Shown in pieces: positions 17,326 through 24,707 of a DNA stretch of 64,000 nucleotides. This DNA comes from Pedobacter sp. SYSU D00535 (GTDB taxonomy: Bacteria > Bacteroidota > Bacteroidia > Sphingobacteriales > Sphingobacteriaceae): NCBI RefSeq assembly GCF_017355855.1, contig NZ_JAFEWD010000001.1, positions 868,001 through 932,000 on the forward strand, written 5' to 3'. Position 1 is the first letter of the stretch. The number at the start of each line of letters is the position of its first letter. The notes beneath the pieces were generated by a model that saw nothing but the letters and a program-made list of their open reading frames with translations, was not told the origin of the DNA and did no database searches. Position numbers and translations under genes: made by a program.

Positions 17326-17922
17326 TGTACTATTTATGATGCTGCCACCCCTGGCAATGATCTCCCCCTTCATCTTTGCAAAACCTTCCAGGCTGATGGC
17401 ACGGGTAGCATCTTCTATTACAAACGTATTAAATCCTTCCTCTATGGCATCGAGGGCAGAAAAGCTTACACAAAAATCAGCAGCAAGGCCAGCAATGTAC
17501 AAATCGGTAATGTCCTTACCCCGCAGGTAATTGGCGAGGCCCGTGCTTTTTAAATGGCCATTGTCATAAAAGCCACTGTAGCTGTCGATCTCCGGATTTG
17601 TGCCCTTTCTGAAGATTACTTCTACCCTTCCGGTATCCAGCTCTTTTGAAAATTCGGCGCCCATGCTACCTTGTTCACAGTGCACCGGCCAAAGGACCTG
17701 TTCCAGTCCATTGACCTGGATGGTGTCAAAAACACTTGTCCCGGGGTGATGCACAGCAAAACTTTTATGATTGGACGGATGCCAGTCCTGCGTTGCCACT
17801 ACCAGGTCAAAGCTGTCTTGCAGCTTATTCACCAAGGGGATTATAACATCGCCTTGTGGCACAGCCAGAGCGCCACCAGGCAAAAAGTCGTTCTGAATAT
17901 CTATAAGAAGTAATGCCTTCAT
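17305..17922 (-). CDS. pncA: Nicotinamidase/pyrazinamidase
   Basis: Hydrolyses nicotinamide to nicotinate and ammonia for NAD salvage; the enzyme also acts on pyrazinamide. The start MKALLLIDIQNDFLPGG carries the catalytic Asp at residue 8. TQDWHPSNHKSF holds the metal-binding Asp and His residues, VIFRKGTNPEIDSYSGFYDN the catalytic Lys, and IAGLAADFCVSFSALDA the nucleophilic Cys with the preceding cis-peptide region. Length of 205 aa is normal. It is six bases downstream of the META-domain gene, so both may be co-transcribed. The 3' end overlaps the convergent GT4 gene. Confidence 0.95.
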   Translation of the reverse strand: MKALLLIDIQNDFLPGGALAVPQGDVIIPLVNKLQDSFDLVVATQDWHPSNHKSFAVHHPGTSVFDTIQVNGLEQVLWPVHCEQGSMGAEFSKELDTGRVEVIFRKGTNPEIDSYSGFYDNGHLKSTGLANYLRGKDITDLYIAGLAADFCVSFSALDAIEEGFNTFVIEDATRAISLEGFAKMKGEIIARGGSIINSTSICHGL

Positions 17923-17928
17923 GCGCTT

Positions 17929-18333
17929 TTATTTGCGGAAGGTAAGTAGTAATACGTCCGTGCTGTACAAATAGAGCATGCCGTTTTTGATGTCGTACCT
18001 TCTTACTTCGCGCAGGTTGGAAAGCAGTTCCTGCTCCTCATCCATTAGTCCCTCACAATACATCTTGGTGGAAACAATATCTTGAAAAGTAATCTGGTCG
18101 CTACCCATCAATTCGAATTCTGCTGAGATGGAATTACAAAATGCCTTTCCTTTCACTTCCAGCTCTTTCTCATCGAACTCTAAAACGGCCTTTCCACTTC
18201 CGTCTACAGGTTTATGTGCAATGGCCGTCAGCGTCCACTTTTGTCCGCCAAGAGAAAGAATGCCTCTGTCAGGTTTCAATGCGTTGCAGTTAGTAAGGGT
18301 AATTAACGCGATGGCTAGTAAAAAATATCTCAT
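17929..18333 (-). CDS. META-domain (HslJ-like) lipoprotein
   Basis: A 134-aa exported lipoprotein with one META domain. The N-terminus MRYFLLAIALITLTNCN is a short signal peptide with the lipobox LTNC. The domain shows GGQKWTLTAIAHKP, LEFDEKELEVKGKAFCNSISAEFEL, STKMYCEGLMDEEQELLSNL and LYLYSTDVLLLTFRK, the standard META/HslJ order. The family is associated with envelope or heat stress in E. coli HslJ, but the molecular role is unknown. The ATG at 18333 fits a signal peptide start better than an upstream ATG at 18399, which would overlap the next gene. Confidence 0.85.
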   Translation of the reverse strand: MRYFLLAIALITLTNCNALKPDRGILSLGGQKWTLTAIAHKPVDGSGKAVLEFDEKELEVKGKAFCNSISAEFELMGSDQITFQDIVSTKMYCEGLMDEEQELLSNLREVRRYDIKNGMLYLYSTDVLLLTFRK

Positions 18334-18379
18334 ATAATTAAGTTTATAATAAGATAACATACACCGGCGTGGGATGTTT

Positions 18380-19573
18380 TTAATGCAAATGCTGGGCAAT
18401 CACAAAGCCGCTGGCCCATGCCCACTGAAAATTATAACCTCCCAGCCATCCTGTCACATCCACACATTCGCCACCAAAAAAGAGCCCCTGCACGTTCTTC
18501 GCTTCGAGGGTTTTAGAAGAGAGCTCGCTGGTAGCCACCCCTCCCCGCATGACCTCTGCCTTGTCGTATCCTTTATCGCCGGCAGGCTTCACCCGGAACG
18601 AGTGAATGAAGTTTTCAATTTTGGTGAGTTCCTCCTTGCTCAACGATGCCAGATTCTTGTCGACCGGCAGATACTTCGCCAAGGCCTCCGCGAACTTTTT
18701 GGTATATAGCGTGGCGAGGAAAGTGCCGAGCTGTTTTTTGCCGTTCCGCTGCTTTTCTTCTCCAATCAGATTAGACACAGAACGGCCCGGAAGCATATCA
18801 ATAGTTATAGACTCGCCGGGCTTCCAGTAAGAGGAGATCTGAAGAATAGCTGGTCCGCTTAGTCCCCAGTGTGTAAACAGGATATTCTCTTCAAAGCTGA
18901 TTTTTTCGTTGCTTACCCTGCAGAAGATACTATTGCCCGAAAGGCTGGCATACCATTCGGCATCCTTCCCGGTAACGGTCAAAGGGACGAGTGCCGGCGC
19001 CGTTGGTGTTACTCTTAACCCAAAATGCTTAGCCACACGGAGCCCGAAATCAGTTGCCCCCATCTTTTGTATGGGTAAGCCCCCAGTTGCAATCACCACA
19101 TTAGGTGCTTGTTCTTGACGGGCTTTCCCCTCCTGCTCGTAACTGACTGTAAATACTCCATCGGCACTTCTGTTTACTGCCTTAACCTCTGCATTGCAGC
19201 GGATGGTTTGATCCAGATCCTGGCATAAATTAAGAAAGACGTCAACAATATCACGAGCTTTATTAGTAGTGGGAAACAGCTGGCCAAGGGTCTTCTCGCG
19301 ACCCTCAATCCCATAAGTCTGAAAAAAGCTGATAGTGTCTTCTACTGTCCATTGGGAAAAGGCCGACTTACAGAAGTGCTCGTTCTCCGAAATGAAGTTG
19401 GACGCTGAGGTGAAAAGATTAGTGTAATTACAGCGCCCTCCACCCGAAATAAGGATCTTCGCTCCTGCTTTCTCTGTCTTTTCAAGCACCAGTACTTTTT
19501 TACCCAGAAACCCTGCCTGAACCGCACACATCAGTCCACAGGCCCCAGCCCCAATTATAATCGCATCAACCAT
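18380..19573 (-). CDS. HI0933-family FAD-dependent oxidoreductase (YhiN-like)
   Basis: A 397-aa flavoprotein of the HI0933/YhiN group. The FAD-binding Rossmann motif IIIGAGACGLMCAVQAGFLG begins at residue 5, followed by KILISGGGRCNYTN, which is diagnostic of the family. Further motifs are PNVVIATGG, the middle domain ILFTHWGLSGPAILQIS and the C-terminal GLFFGGECVDVTGWLGGYN followed by FQWAWASGFVIA. The physiological reaction is not established; annotations as aminoacetone oxidase rest on weak evidence. It ends 47 bases upstream of the META-domain start on the same strand. Confidence 0.9.
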   Translation of the reverse strand: MVDAIIIGAGACGLMCAVQAGFLGKKVLVLEKTEKAGAKILISGGGRCNYTNLFTSASNFISENEHFCKSAFSQWTVEDTISFFQTYGIEGREKTLGQLFPTTNKARDIVDVFLNLCQDLDQTIRCNAEVKAVNRSADGVFTVSYEQEGKARQEQAPNVVIATGGLPIQKMGATDFGLRVAKHFGLRVTPTAPALVPLTVTGKDAEWYASLSGNSIFCRVSNEKISFEENILFTHWGLSGPAILQISSYWKPGESITIDMLPGRSVSNLIGEEKQRNGKKQLGTFLATLYTKKFAEALAKYLPVDKNLASLSKEELTKIENFIHSFRVKPAGDKGYDKAEVMRGGVATSELSSKTLEAKNVQGLFFGGECVDVTGWLGGYNFQWAWASGFVIAQHLH

Positions 19574-19629
19574 GAATTACAAAAGTACGCTTTGAAGCGG
19601 ATGTGATGGCGACAAAAAAGCTTTTCCTG

Positions 19630-20364
19630 TTACGAACCTGCCCCTCCTGCTTGTACGTCAACTACTCCCTTCAATCGCTTCTGACTGTACAACTCTATTC
19701 TTCTTAGAATGGAAATGGAGATGATTAACCAAATAATGCCAGCACAGAATCCGGCTAATACATCGCTGGCGTAATGTACCCGAAGGTACACGCGGCTAAA
19801 GCCAATCATGAAGATAAACAAGAGTAATGCGCCAATCAGGACTGTCTTTATCCAGCCTTTCATATGCCGGCGATAAATAAAGAAAATTAACAAGCCAAAG
19901 AAAGTAACGCTGCTCATCGCATGGCCACTTGGAAAGCTGAGTCCGTGTGCCGGCTCAACCAAGGGGATTAAGGGTCGCGGGCGGTTGAACCATATCTTTA
20001 ATAGAGACATGATAACCAAACTGCTTAGCGCGATTGCGGGTATTTTTATCGAATACCACTTGTTTCTTCTAATGAAAAGAAAGTAGGCAATAAGCAAAAC
20101 ATTCGCAGTAACGAGTGCATGATAGTTTCCGAAAAAGGTAACAAACGACATCAATCTGGTTGTACTCTCGCTTGTGAAAGCACCCACATACTCGAATGCC
20201 CGCTGATCAAATTCCTCTTTTCCTTCCAGAAAAACGTATTTAGCTATGAACAGGAATAAGATGAACGAGGAAAAGAAAAGAATGGTGGACAGGATGGCAC
20301 CTGCCGTAAACAATACAGCTCTCGCTATTATGCGCTTATACAAAGTTTTTACCCGCGTGATCAT
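19630..20364 (-). CDS. PAP2-family membrane phosphatase
   Basis: Integral membrane phosphatase of the PAP2/acid phosphatase superfamily, probably acting on lipid phosphates such as undecaprenyl pyrophosphate or phosphatidate. All three catalytic motifs are present: KIWFNRPRP (motif 1), SFPSGHAMSS (motif 2) and SRVYLRVHYASDV (motif 3). About six transmembrane helices are visible over 244 aa. It starts four bases after the stop of the FRG-domain gene, so the pair is probably one transcript. Exact substrate unknown. Confidence 0.9.
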   Translation of the reverse strand: MITRVKTLYKRIIARAVLFTAGAILSTILFFSSFILFLFIAKYVFLEGKEEFDQRAFEYVGAFTSESTTRLMSFVTFFGNYHALVTANVLLIAYFLFIRRNKWYSIKIPAIALSSLVIMSLLKIWFNRPRPLIPLVEPAHGLSFPSGHAMSSVTFFGLLIFFIYRRHMKGWIKTVLIGALLLFIFMIGFSRVYLRVHYASDVLAGFCAGIIWLIISISILRRIELYSQKRLKGVVDVQAGGAGS

Positions 20365-20368
20365 CCGT

Positions 20369-21094
20369 CTATTTAAAATATCTCCATTGCAGATAAGAGC
20401 ATAAACCCTCTAACTCAGGAAAAATGGTAAAAGCATTGATTCCCAAAGTATGCAGGTCTGCTCTGATCTCCTGGAAGTTTTCCATCGCTATCTTAATCTT
20501 TAATAACTTTTCAGAAAACTCCTCGGTTTGATCGAGTTCTCTCTTTTGTTCAATTTCGGCCGAGGGCTGGATAGAAAAGACCCCGGATTGATTATTTATG
20601 CGCTGCTTAATAATCCTTGGCCGGAAAATCTTGGTTTCCTTTGTGTCGAAAGGATGCAAATTAGCGATGTCCAGGCTATAGTCGTCCGCATCGGCCATAA
20701 GCACCCAAACTACGGCGTAGGCGCCAGGCGAACTGGAGTAAGAATTACCATCGGTAGCAAACCATAACGCCGTTAAGGCATTATTAGACCAATCGAGGAG
20801 GCGCGTAGGTAATCCAAAGTGCTGACCGAGCGTCAAATAATCCCAGTCGTCATAGGGTTTGTGCTCATCTATAAGCAGCGGGTTGGTCCGCTTAAATTCC
20901 TCCAGCAAGAGCCGCTCGGTAGCAAGAAGATCGGACTTGGGACAAAGTCTGCTTATTTTGGGTATCAGGGGATGGTCCCCGGTTTGCCCCCGAAAGACGA
21001 AGTCTTCGACAATTTGACCCTCGCCTTTCTGCTGCTTGTAGCGCTTGATCACTTCGAGATATTCTGAAACACTTTGTATTTCTTCCACTAGCAT
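20369..21094 (-). CDS. FRG-domain protein
   Basis: A 241-aa soluble protein with an FRG domain, named after the conserved FxFRGQ motif: FVFRGQTGDHPLIPKISRL near residues 27-45. It also shows RLLLEEFKRTNP and the second family block DWDYLTLGQHFGLPTRLLDW, then NALTALWFAT. The biochemical role of FRG domains is unknown; they occur alone and in some defence- or toxin-like proteins. Here the domain fills most of the protein and there is no partner toxin or nuclease next to it, only the co-oriented PAP2 gene. Immunity function is therefore not supported. Confidence 0.88.
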   Translation of the reverse strand: MLVEEIQSVSEYLEVIKRYKQQKGEGQIVEDFVFRGQTGDHPLIPKISRLCPKSDLLATERLLLEEFKRTNPLLIDEHKPYDDWDYLTLGQHFGLPTRLLDWSNNALTALWFATDGNSYSSSPGAYAVVWVLMADADDYSLDIANLHPFDTKETKIFRPRIIKQRINNQSGVFSIQPSAEIEQKRELDQTEEFSEKLLKIKIAMENFQEIRADLHTLGINAFTIFPELEGLCSYLQWRYFK

Positions 21095-21132
21095 ATCAAA
21101 TAAAAGCCCGGAAGGAAAAAATGTTTGACAGA

Positions 21133-21164
21133 AACAAGAAAGGCGGGCTTCAAGGCCCGCCTTT
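21133..21164 (-). terminator. Terminator of the cobalamin uptake operon
   Basis: A ten-base stem AAAGGCGGGC/GCCCGCCTTT (21139-21148 with 21155-21164) with a short loop, followed on the minus strand by a T-rich stretch (TTTCTTGTTTC). It lies just after the BtuG-like stop at 21185. Confidence 0.65.
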
Positions 21165-21184
21165 GAGTATGGGAAAGAAAGTTT

Positions 21185-22255
21185 TTACTTCGTGTAGAAT
21201 TTTAGTTTTGCAGGCATAACGGCCGCATCAAAAGAAAATTTCTTTTTTCCTTCTTTGCTGTAGCAATGTACGGTGCCAGCAGATACGAAATTTTTCGCGT
21301 CAGTAATATAGATATCACTGCTGCTAGGATCAACTGCAATGCCATAAGGCAGCTGGATAGCCGTCTGGGTGCCGTCAGTAATGAAGCTTGACCCTGGAGT
21401 TTCCGTTAACACATTTAGTGTAAGGTATCCAATATCATAAGAGTTAGTGCTAAATTTATAATTTGCTTTATAAATGTAAGCGATATCGCCAGAAATAGCC
21501 AGACCTGTAGCTGGAATATTCAAGGCGATCGCCTGATCTGTTGTAGTTTTGATTACATATAAATTAGGATCGATGCCTGCATAATTTCCCTTGGTTACGA
21601 CATAAACATCTCCATATTTATCAGCAATTACCTGCGCCGGGTTTACCCCGACTGTTATTTTCTTAAGTTCGGTAAATGTGGTCAAATCTATAACTGATAC
21701 TGTATTTGCGAAAGTCGCTTCGAACCCGCCTGAATTCGCCACGTACAACTTATTACCAACGACCGCCATTCCTTCAGGATCTTTCCCTACGGGAATGGTG
21801 TGAGTAACTGACAAATTGGTTGTGTCTATGGCGTAGACGTTATCCGTATAAGAACTTACAAACACCTTCCCATTCGCTACAGCTATTGATCTTGGAGAAT
21901 TGATAGTTACTGTGGCAATTTTTTTTGCCGTTTTTGCATTAACCACTTCAACTTTGTTTGAACCATTTACGGATATATACATTTTAGAACCATAAATTTC
22001 GATATCCTCACCGAGGTCTCCCAGGTTTGCTCCGGCGTTAGCTGCACCAAAGTAGTTTTCAGTAACGGCCTTGCTGTCGAAAGAGTAGTAGCTTAAAACC
22101 GAATTGTTTTGATTAAAATTCCCCTGGCTTAATACGTACACCCCCTGACTAACAGGTTCTGGTTCTGGTTCGGGCCCATTGTCTTTCCGGCAGGATGCAA
22201 ATCCAATAACGAATGCTACTGCAAGTGTTGCTTTAAAATAGTTTCTAATTCTCAT
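21185..22255 (-). CDS. btuG: BtuG-like surface beta-propeller lipoprotein (YncE/DUF5074 type)
   Basis: A 356-aa lipoprotein that probably captures cobalamin at the cell surface and passes it to the adjacent BtuB. The signal peptide ends in FASC at the lipobox, then a PEPEPEP linker typical of surface-exposed lipoproteins. The remainder is a YVTN/YncE-type beta-propeller with repeats such as VYVLSQGNFNQNNSVLSYY, NSPRSIAVANGKVFVSSY, VGKDPEGMAVVGNKLYVANS and GVNPAQVIADKYGDVYVV. Bacteroides BtuG is the known example of this kind of partner. The gene follows btuB by 12 bases behind a cobalamin riboswitch, which supports the role. Cobalamin-binding residues cannot be checked by eye. Confidence 0.78.
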   Translation of the reverse strand: MRIRNYFKATLAVAFVIGFASCRKDNGPEPEPEPVSQGVYVLSQGNFNQNNSVLSYYSFDSKAVTENYFGAANAGANLGDLGEDIEIYGSKMYISVNGSNKVEVVNAKTAKKIATVTINSPRSIAVANGKVFVSSYTDNVYAIDTTNLSVTHTIPVGKDPEGMAVVGNKLYVANSGGFEATFANTVSVIDLTTFTELKKITVGVNPAQVIADKYGDVYVVTKGNYAGIDPNLYVIKTTTDQAIALNIPATGLAISGDIAYIYKANYKFSTNSYDIGYLTLNVLTETPGSSFITDGTQTAIQLPYGIAVDPSSSDIYITDAKNFVSAGTVHCYSKEGKKKFSFDAAVMPAKLKFYTK

Positions 22256-22267
22256 CTGATGTATTTA

Positions 22268-24271
22268 TTAAAAGTTCGTGTTTAATGCAATTTGAAACGA
22301 TCGTCCCGGCATTGGGTAATTCCTGACCACCTCGTAAGGAAGGTCAAAAACATTATAAATCCCCGCTGTTATTTTAAAGATGCGCTCCTTAAAAGCACGA
22401 CGATAGGATAATGAAACATCCGAGGTATACCAGGGCTCCAGGTAACTATCCGAACGATTCGGTTGGAGACCATATCTTTCGCCGGTGTAGATGTAGCTGT
22501 AATTGATGCTTGTATTATTCAAGACAAGACTGAGATTGGCAGATCCCGCGTGTACGGGGGCATAAGGAAGCAATTTTCCATAAAAACTCCCGGGGGTAAT
22601 ATCGACGGCCTTTTGGAATGTATAGTTCAGATTTCCCGTCAGGTAGTTTCGTGAAGCAAATCTAAATTCAGAACTAGTGCCTAGCTCAAATCCCCTGATA
22701 CGCGTCTTGCCCAAATTCATCATGGACCATAAAAAGAGCCCCCTTGTCGGGATCGCTACTATTTTGTCCTTTACGTTGTTCTGATAAATATCACCACGAA
22801 AGGACAGAAAAGAGATCCTTCCTCCAAAGGTCTTCTGATAATCAAAACCCACATTGTACTGGTTCGCGTATTCGGGTTTTAATGCAGTATTTCCGATGAG
22901 CGTATAATACTGATCATTGAAAGTGGGGAGACGAAAACTCGACTTATAGAACGCTCTGATATTCAGATTTTCGGAAAATGGCTTCCAGGAAACAGAGACA
23001 GCCGGTGTAATGGCGTCTTTGTTATTGGCACTTTGTCCCCGTTCCACTGCCTCGCTGGTAATGGTGCCCAATAAGTTGGCTTCTGCTGTTAATTTCTTAA
23101 ACCTCAGGGATCCTGTCAAAGAAAGAAGGCTGGTCCAGCGAGTAGGCTCCGGGAAACCCGTAGGATTAAAATCGATCTCTGCATCTAACGTATTTCTGAT
23201 GATATCCGAAGCAAAGGCCAGTCGAAACAAGGGCGTGACCTGATATCTCTGCGCAACTGAAAGATACAACTCCTGTTGCTTATACCAGTTACTTATTTCA
23301 CCCGAGCTTCCAAGCCAATCAGGATCCTGATATCTGCTATAGCTGTAGCCGTATTTACCTCTTACACTAAGATCATATTTCAATCCGAACGATTTGCTAT
23401 AATACATCTGACTAAAGAACTCGTCGTCCCACAAGCGCTCCCGCGAATCGTAAGCATTTTCTACAATCACCCTCGGCAGCCCTCTTTCTGAACGGTAGCC
23501 ATACATCTGCACAGACCATCGGCTGCTATCACTACCTCTGCCATATACGGCGGCCTCGAGCCTCAGTGATTGCAGGTCGCCGTTGGTACGGGTCAACAGA
23601 CTATCGAAAGTACCGTTCACATGTCTAAACTTATACCTTCCGTTCGACGACTGCCACTCTGCACTTGCCGTACTATATACGCTTCCACTCAGTTTTTCCT
23701 GCCAGGTAATTGATGGGTTAAACAAGCCGAAAGAACCTGCTCTAAGTTTTGACTGAATATATCGTTTTCGGTCTCCTGTAAAGACGGGCTGCCTGGTTCG
23801 CAAATAAAGGCTATTGGCCAGGGTGTAAGCCCGTGCGGGCAGGTTTTCCTTGTCGGAACTTCCGTTATACAGCTCTATCGTTTCTATATTATCTAAGGAG
23901 ATCCTCCCTAGATCCACCTGCCCATTCTGAGCGTTTCCGAGTTGAACTCCATCATAAAAGACACCCGTGTGGAGGCTTCCTAAACTGCGAACGTTAACTG
24001 TCTTAAGTCCACCTAGCCCACCGTAGTCCTTCACCTGAACACCTGAAAAATGACGGATTGCCTCTGCAACTGATTGGCTATTCAGCTTCTCAAGCTGTGC
24101 CCCATTCAATACCTGCAGCGGATGCAGGTCGGATTTTACCGTATTGATCCTGTTACCAGTAACCGCAACCTCCTTCAGCGTATCGGCTTGCTGGGCGTAC
24201 AGCTCTCCCTCCCCGAATTGGACGAAGCAGATAAAAACAATTGAGAGCCTGAAGAAGCAAAACTTGACCAT
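22268..24271 (-). CDS. btuB: TonB-dependent cobalamin receptor BtuB
   Basis: Outer-membrane TonB-dependent transporter, 667 aa. The signal peptide is followed by a TonB-box region (DTLKEVAVTGNRI) and a plug domain with LNGAQLEKLNSQSVAEAIRH, FSGVQVKDYGGLGGLKTVNV and RSLGSLHTGVFYDGVQLGNA. The remainder alternates polar and aromatic strands as in a 22-strand barrel and ends with an aromatic Phe (IALNTNF). The substrate is assigned from the cobalamin riboswitch at 24363-24535 directly upstream and the BtuG-like gene downstream. By length it belongs to the small Cir/BtuB group rather than the SusC group. Confidence 0.9.
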   Translation of the reverse strand: MVKFCFFRLSIVFICFVQFGEGELYAQQADTLKEVAVTGNRINTVKSDLHPLQVLNGAQLEKLNSQSVAEAIRHFSGVQVKDYGGLGGLKTVNVRSLGSLHTGVFYDGVQLGNAQNGQVDLGRISLDNIETIELYNGSSDKENLPARAYTLANSLYLRTRQPVFTGDRKRYIQSKLRAGSFGLFNPSITWQEKLSGSVYSTASAEWQSSNGRYKFRHVNGTFDSLLTRTNGDLQSLRLEAAVYGRGSDSSRWSVQMYGYRSERGLPRVIVENAYDSRERLWDDEFFSQMYYSKSFGLKYDLSVRGKYGYSYSRYQDPDWLGSSGEISNWYKQQELYLSVAQRYQVTPLFRLAFASDIIRNTLDAEIDFNPTGFPEPTRWTSLLSLTGSLRFKKLTAEANLLGTITSEAVERGQSANNKDAITPAVSVSWKPFSENLNIRAFYKSSFRLPTFNDQYYTLIGNTALKPEYANQYNVGFDYQKTFGGRISFLSFRGDIYQNNVKDKIVAIPTRGLFLWSMMNLGKTRIRGFELGTSSEFRFASRNYLTGNLNYTFQKAVDITPGSFYGKLLPYAPVHAGSANLSLVLNNTSINYSYIYTGERYGLQPNRSDSYLEPWYTSDVSLSYRRAFKERIFKITAGIYNVFDLPYEVVRNYPMPGRSFQIALNTNF

Positions 24272-24362
24272 GATCCTACAAAAGCCGGGGGAAATAAAAT
24301 GAGAAATGAGAATACACGAAAGGTACTTTCATCCAAGCTTCAATCCCCGAAAGCTATGAATA

Positions 24363-24535
24363 CTTAAACTTGTGGCAGGTCTTCTGACTTACTCCCGGTT
24401 ATTCTGCCTTCCCATCCTGTACAGACAGTGGCTTGAGATCGAATAATCGTTGGTGGAGATTACAGCAGCGGGACTGTCCGGGAATTTCACCCGAGTTCCC
24501 TTTTAATCCTTCAACTGAGTTGGAGGAACCAAAAG
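24363..24535 (-). ncRNA. Cobalamin riboswitch
   Basis: Read on the minus strand the region holds the family elements in order: AAAAGGGAACTCGGGTGAAA, ATTCCCGGACAGTCCCGCTG, the B12-box segment GCCACTG (24426-24432) and the closing GGAGTAAGTCAGAAGACCTG. This is the conserved cobalamin aptamer. It lies 92 bases before the btuB ATG, consistent with repression of translation or transcription of btuB by adenosylcobalamin. A hairpin AGCTT/AAGCT lies between aptamer and gene, but the expression platform is not resolved. Confidence 0.93.
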
Positions 24536-24540
24536 CGCTG

Positions 24541-24571
24541 CAAAGGTAAGAGAAGAAACGACATTAACAAA
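24541..24571 (-). promoter_or_regulatory. Bacteroidota promoter of the btuB riboswitch operon
   Basis: On the minus strand TTTG (24571-24568) is followed by exactly 19 bases and TACCTTTG (24548-24541). This is a full match to TTTG-N19-TAnnTTTG and would start transcription just before the riboswitch aptamer. Confidence 0.65.
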
Positions 24572-24638
24572 GGCGCTGTCCATCTTTACCTGTTCCCCTC
24601 GCCCTGGTAGCAACACAGCAAGTTTTGTCCATCCATCC

Positions 24639-24680
24639 TGTCATTTTGACAAATCGGCGACGTTTGGAACAGGGCTTGAT
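24639..24680 (+). promoter_or_regulatory. Palindrome and sigma-54-like element upstream of htpG
   Basis: TGTCATTTTGACA (24639-24651) is a perfect inverted repeat of five-base arms around TTT. Thirteen bases later TGGAAC-N5-TTGAT (24665-24680) has the GG-GC-type spacing of sigma-54 promoters (TGGCAC-N5-TTGCW), with one mismatch in each half. The ATG follows at 24708. A heat-shock control function is inference from the gene. Confidence 0.45.
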
Positions 24681-24707
24681 AAGGGAAAGAAAATTAAAAT
24701 CTGAATC

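Larger units (their letters stand above)
24272..24707. other. 436-bp divergent regulatory region between btuB and htpG
   Basis: No protein gene is seen. The left part belongs to btuB (cobalamin riboswitch and promoter). The right part (24639-24680) holds a palindrome and a sigma-54-like element before htpG. The stretch 24572-24638 shows nothing further. Confidence 0.7.
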
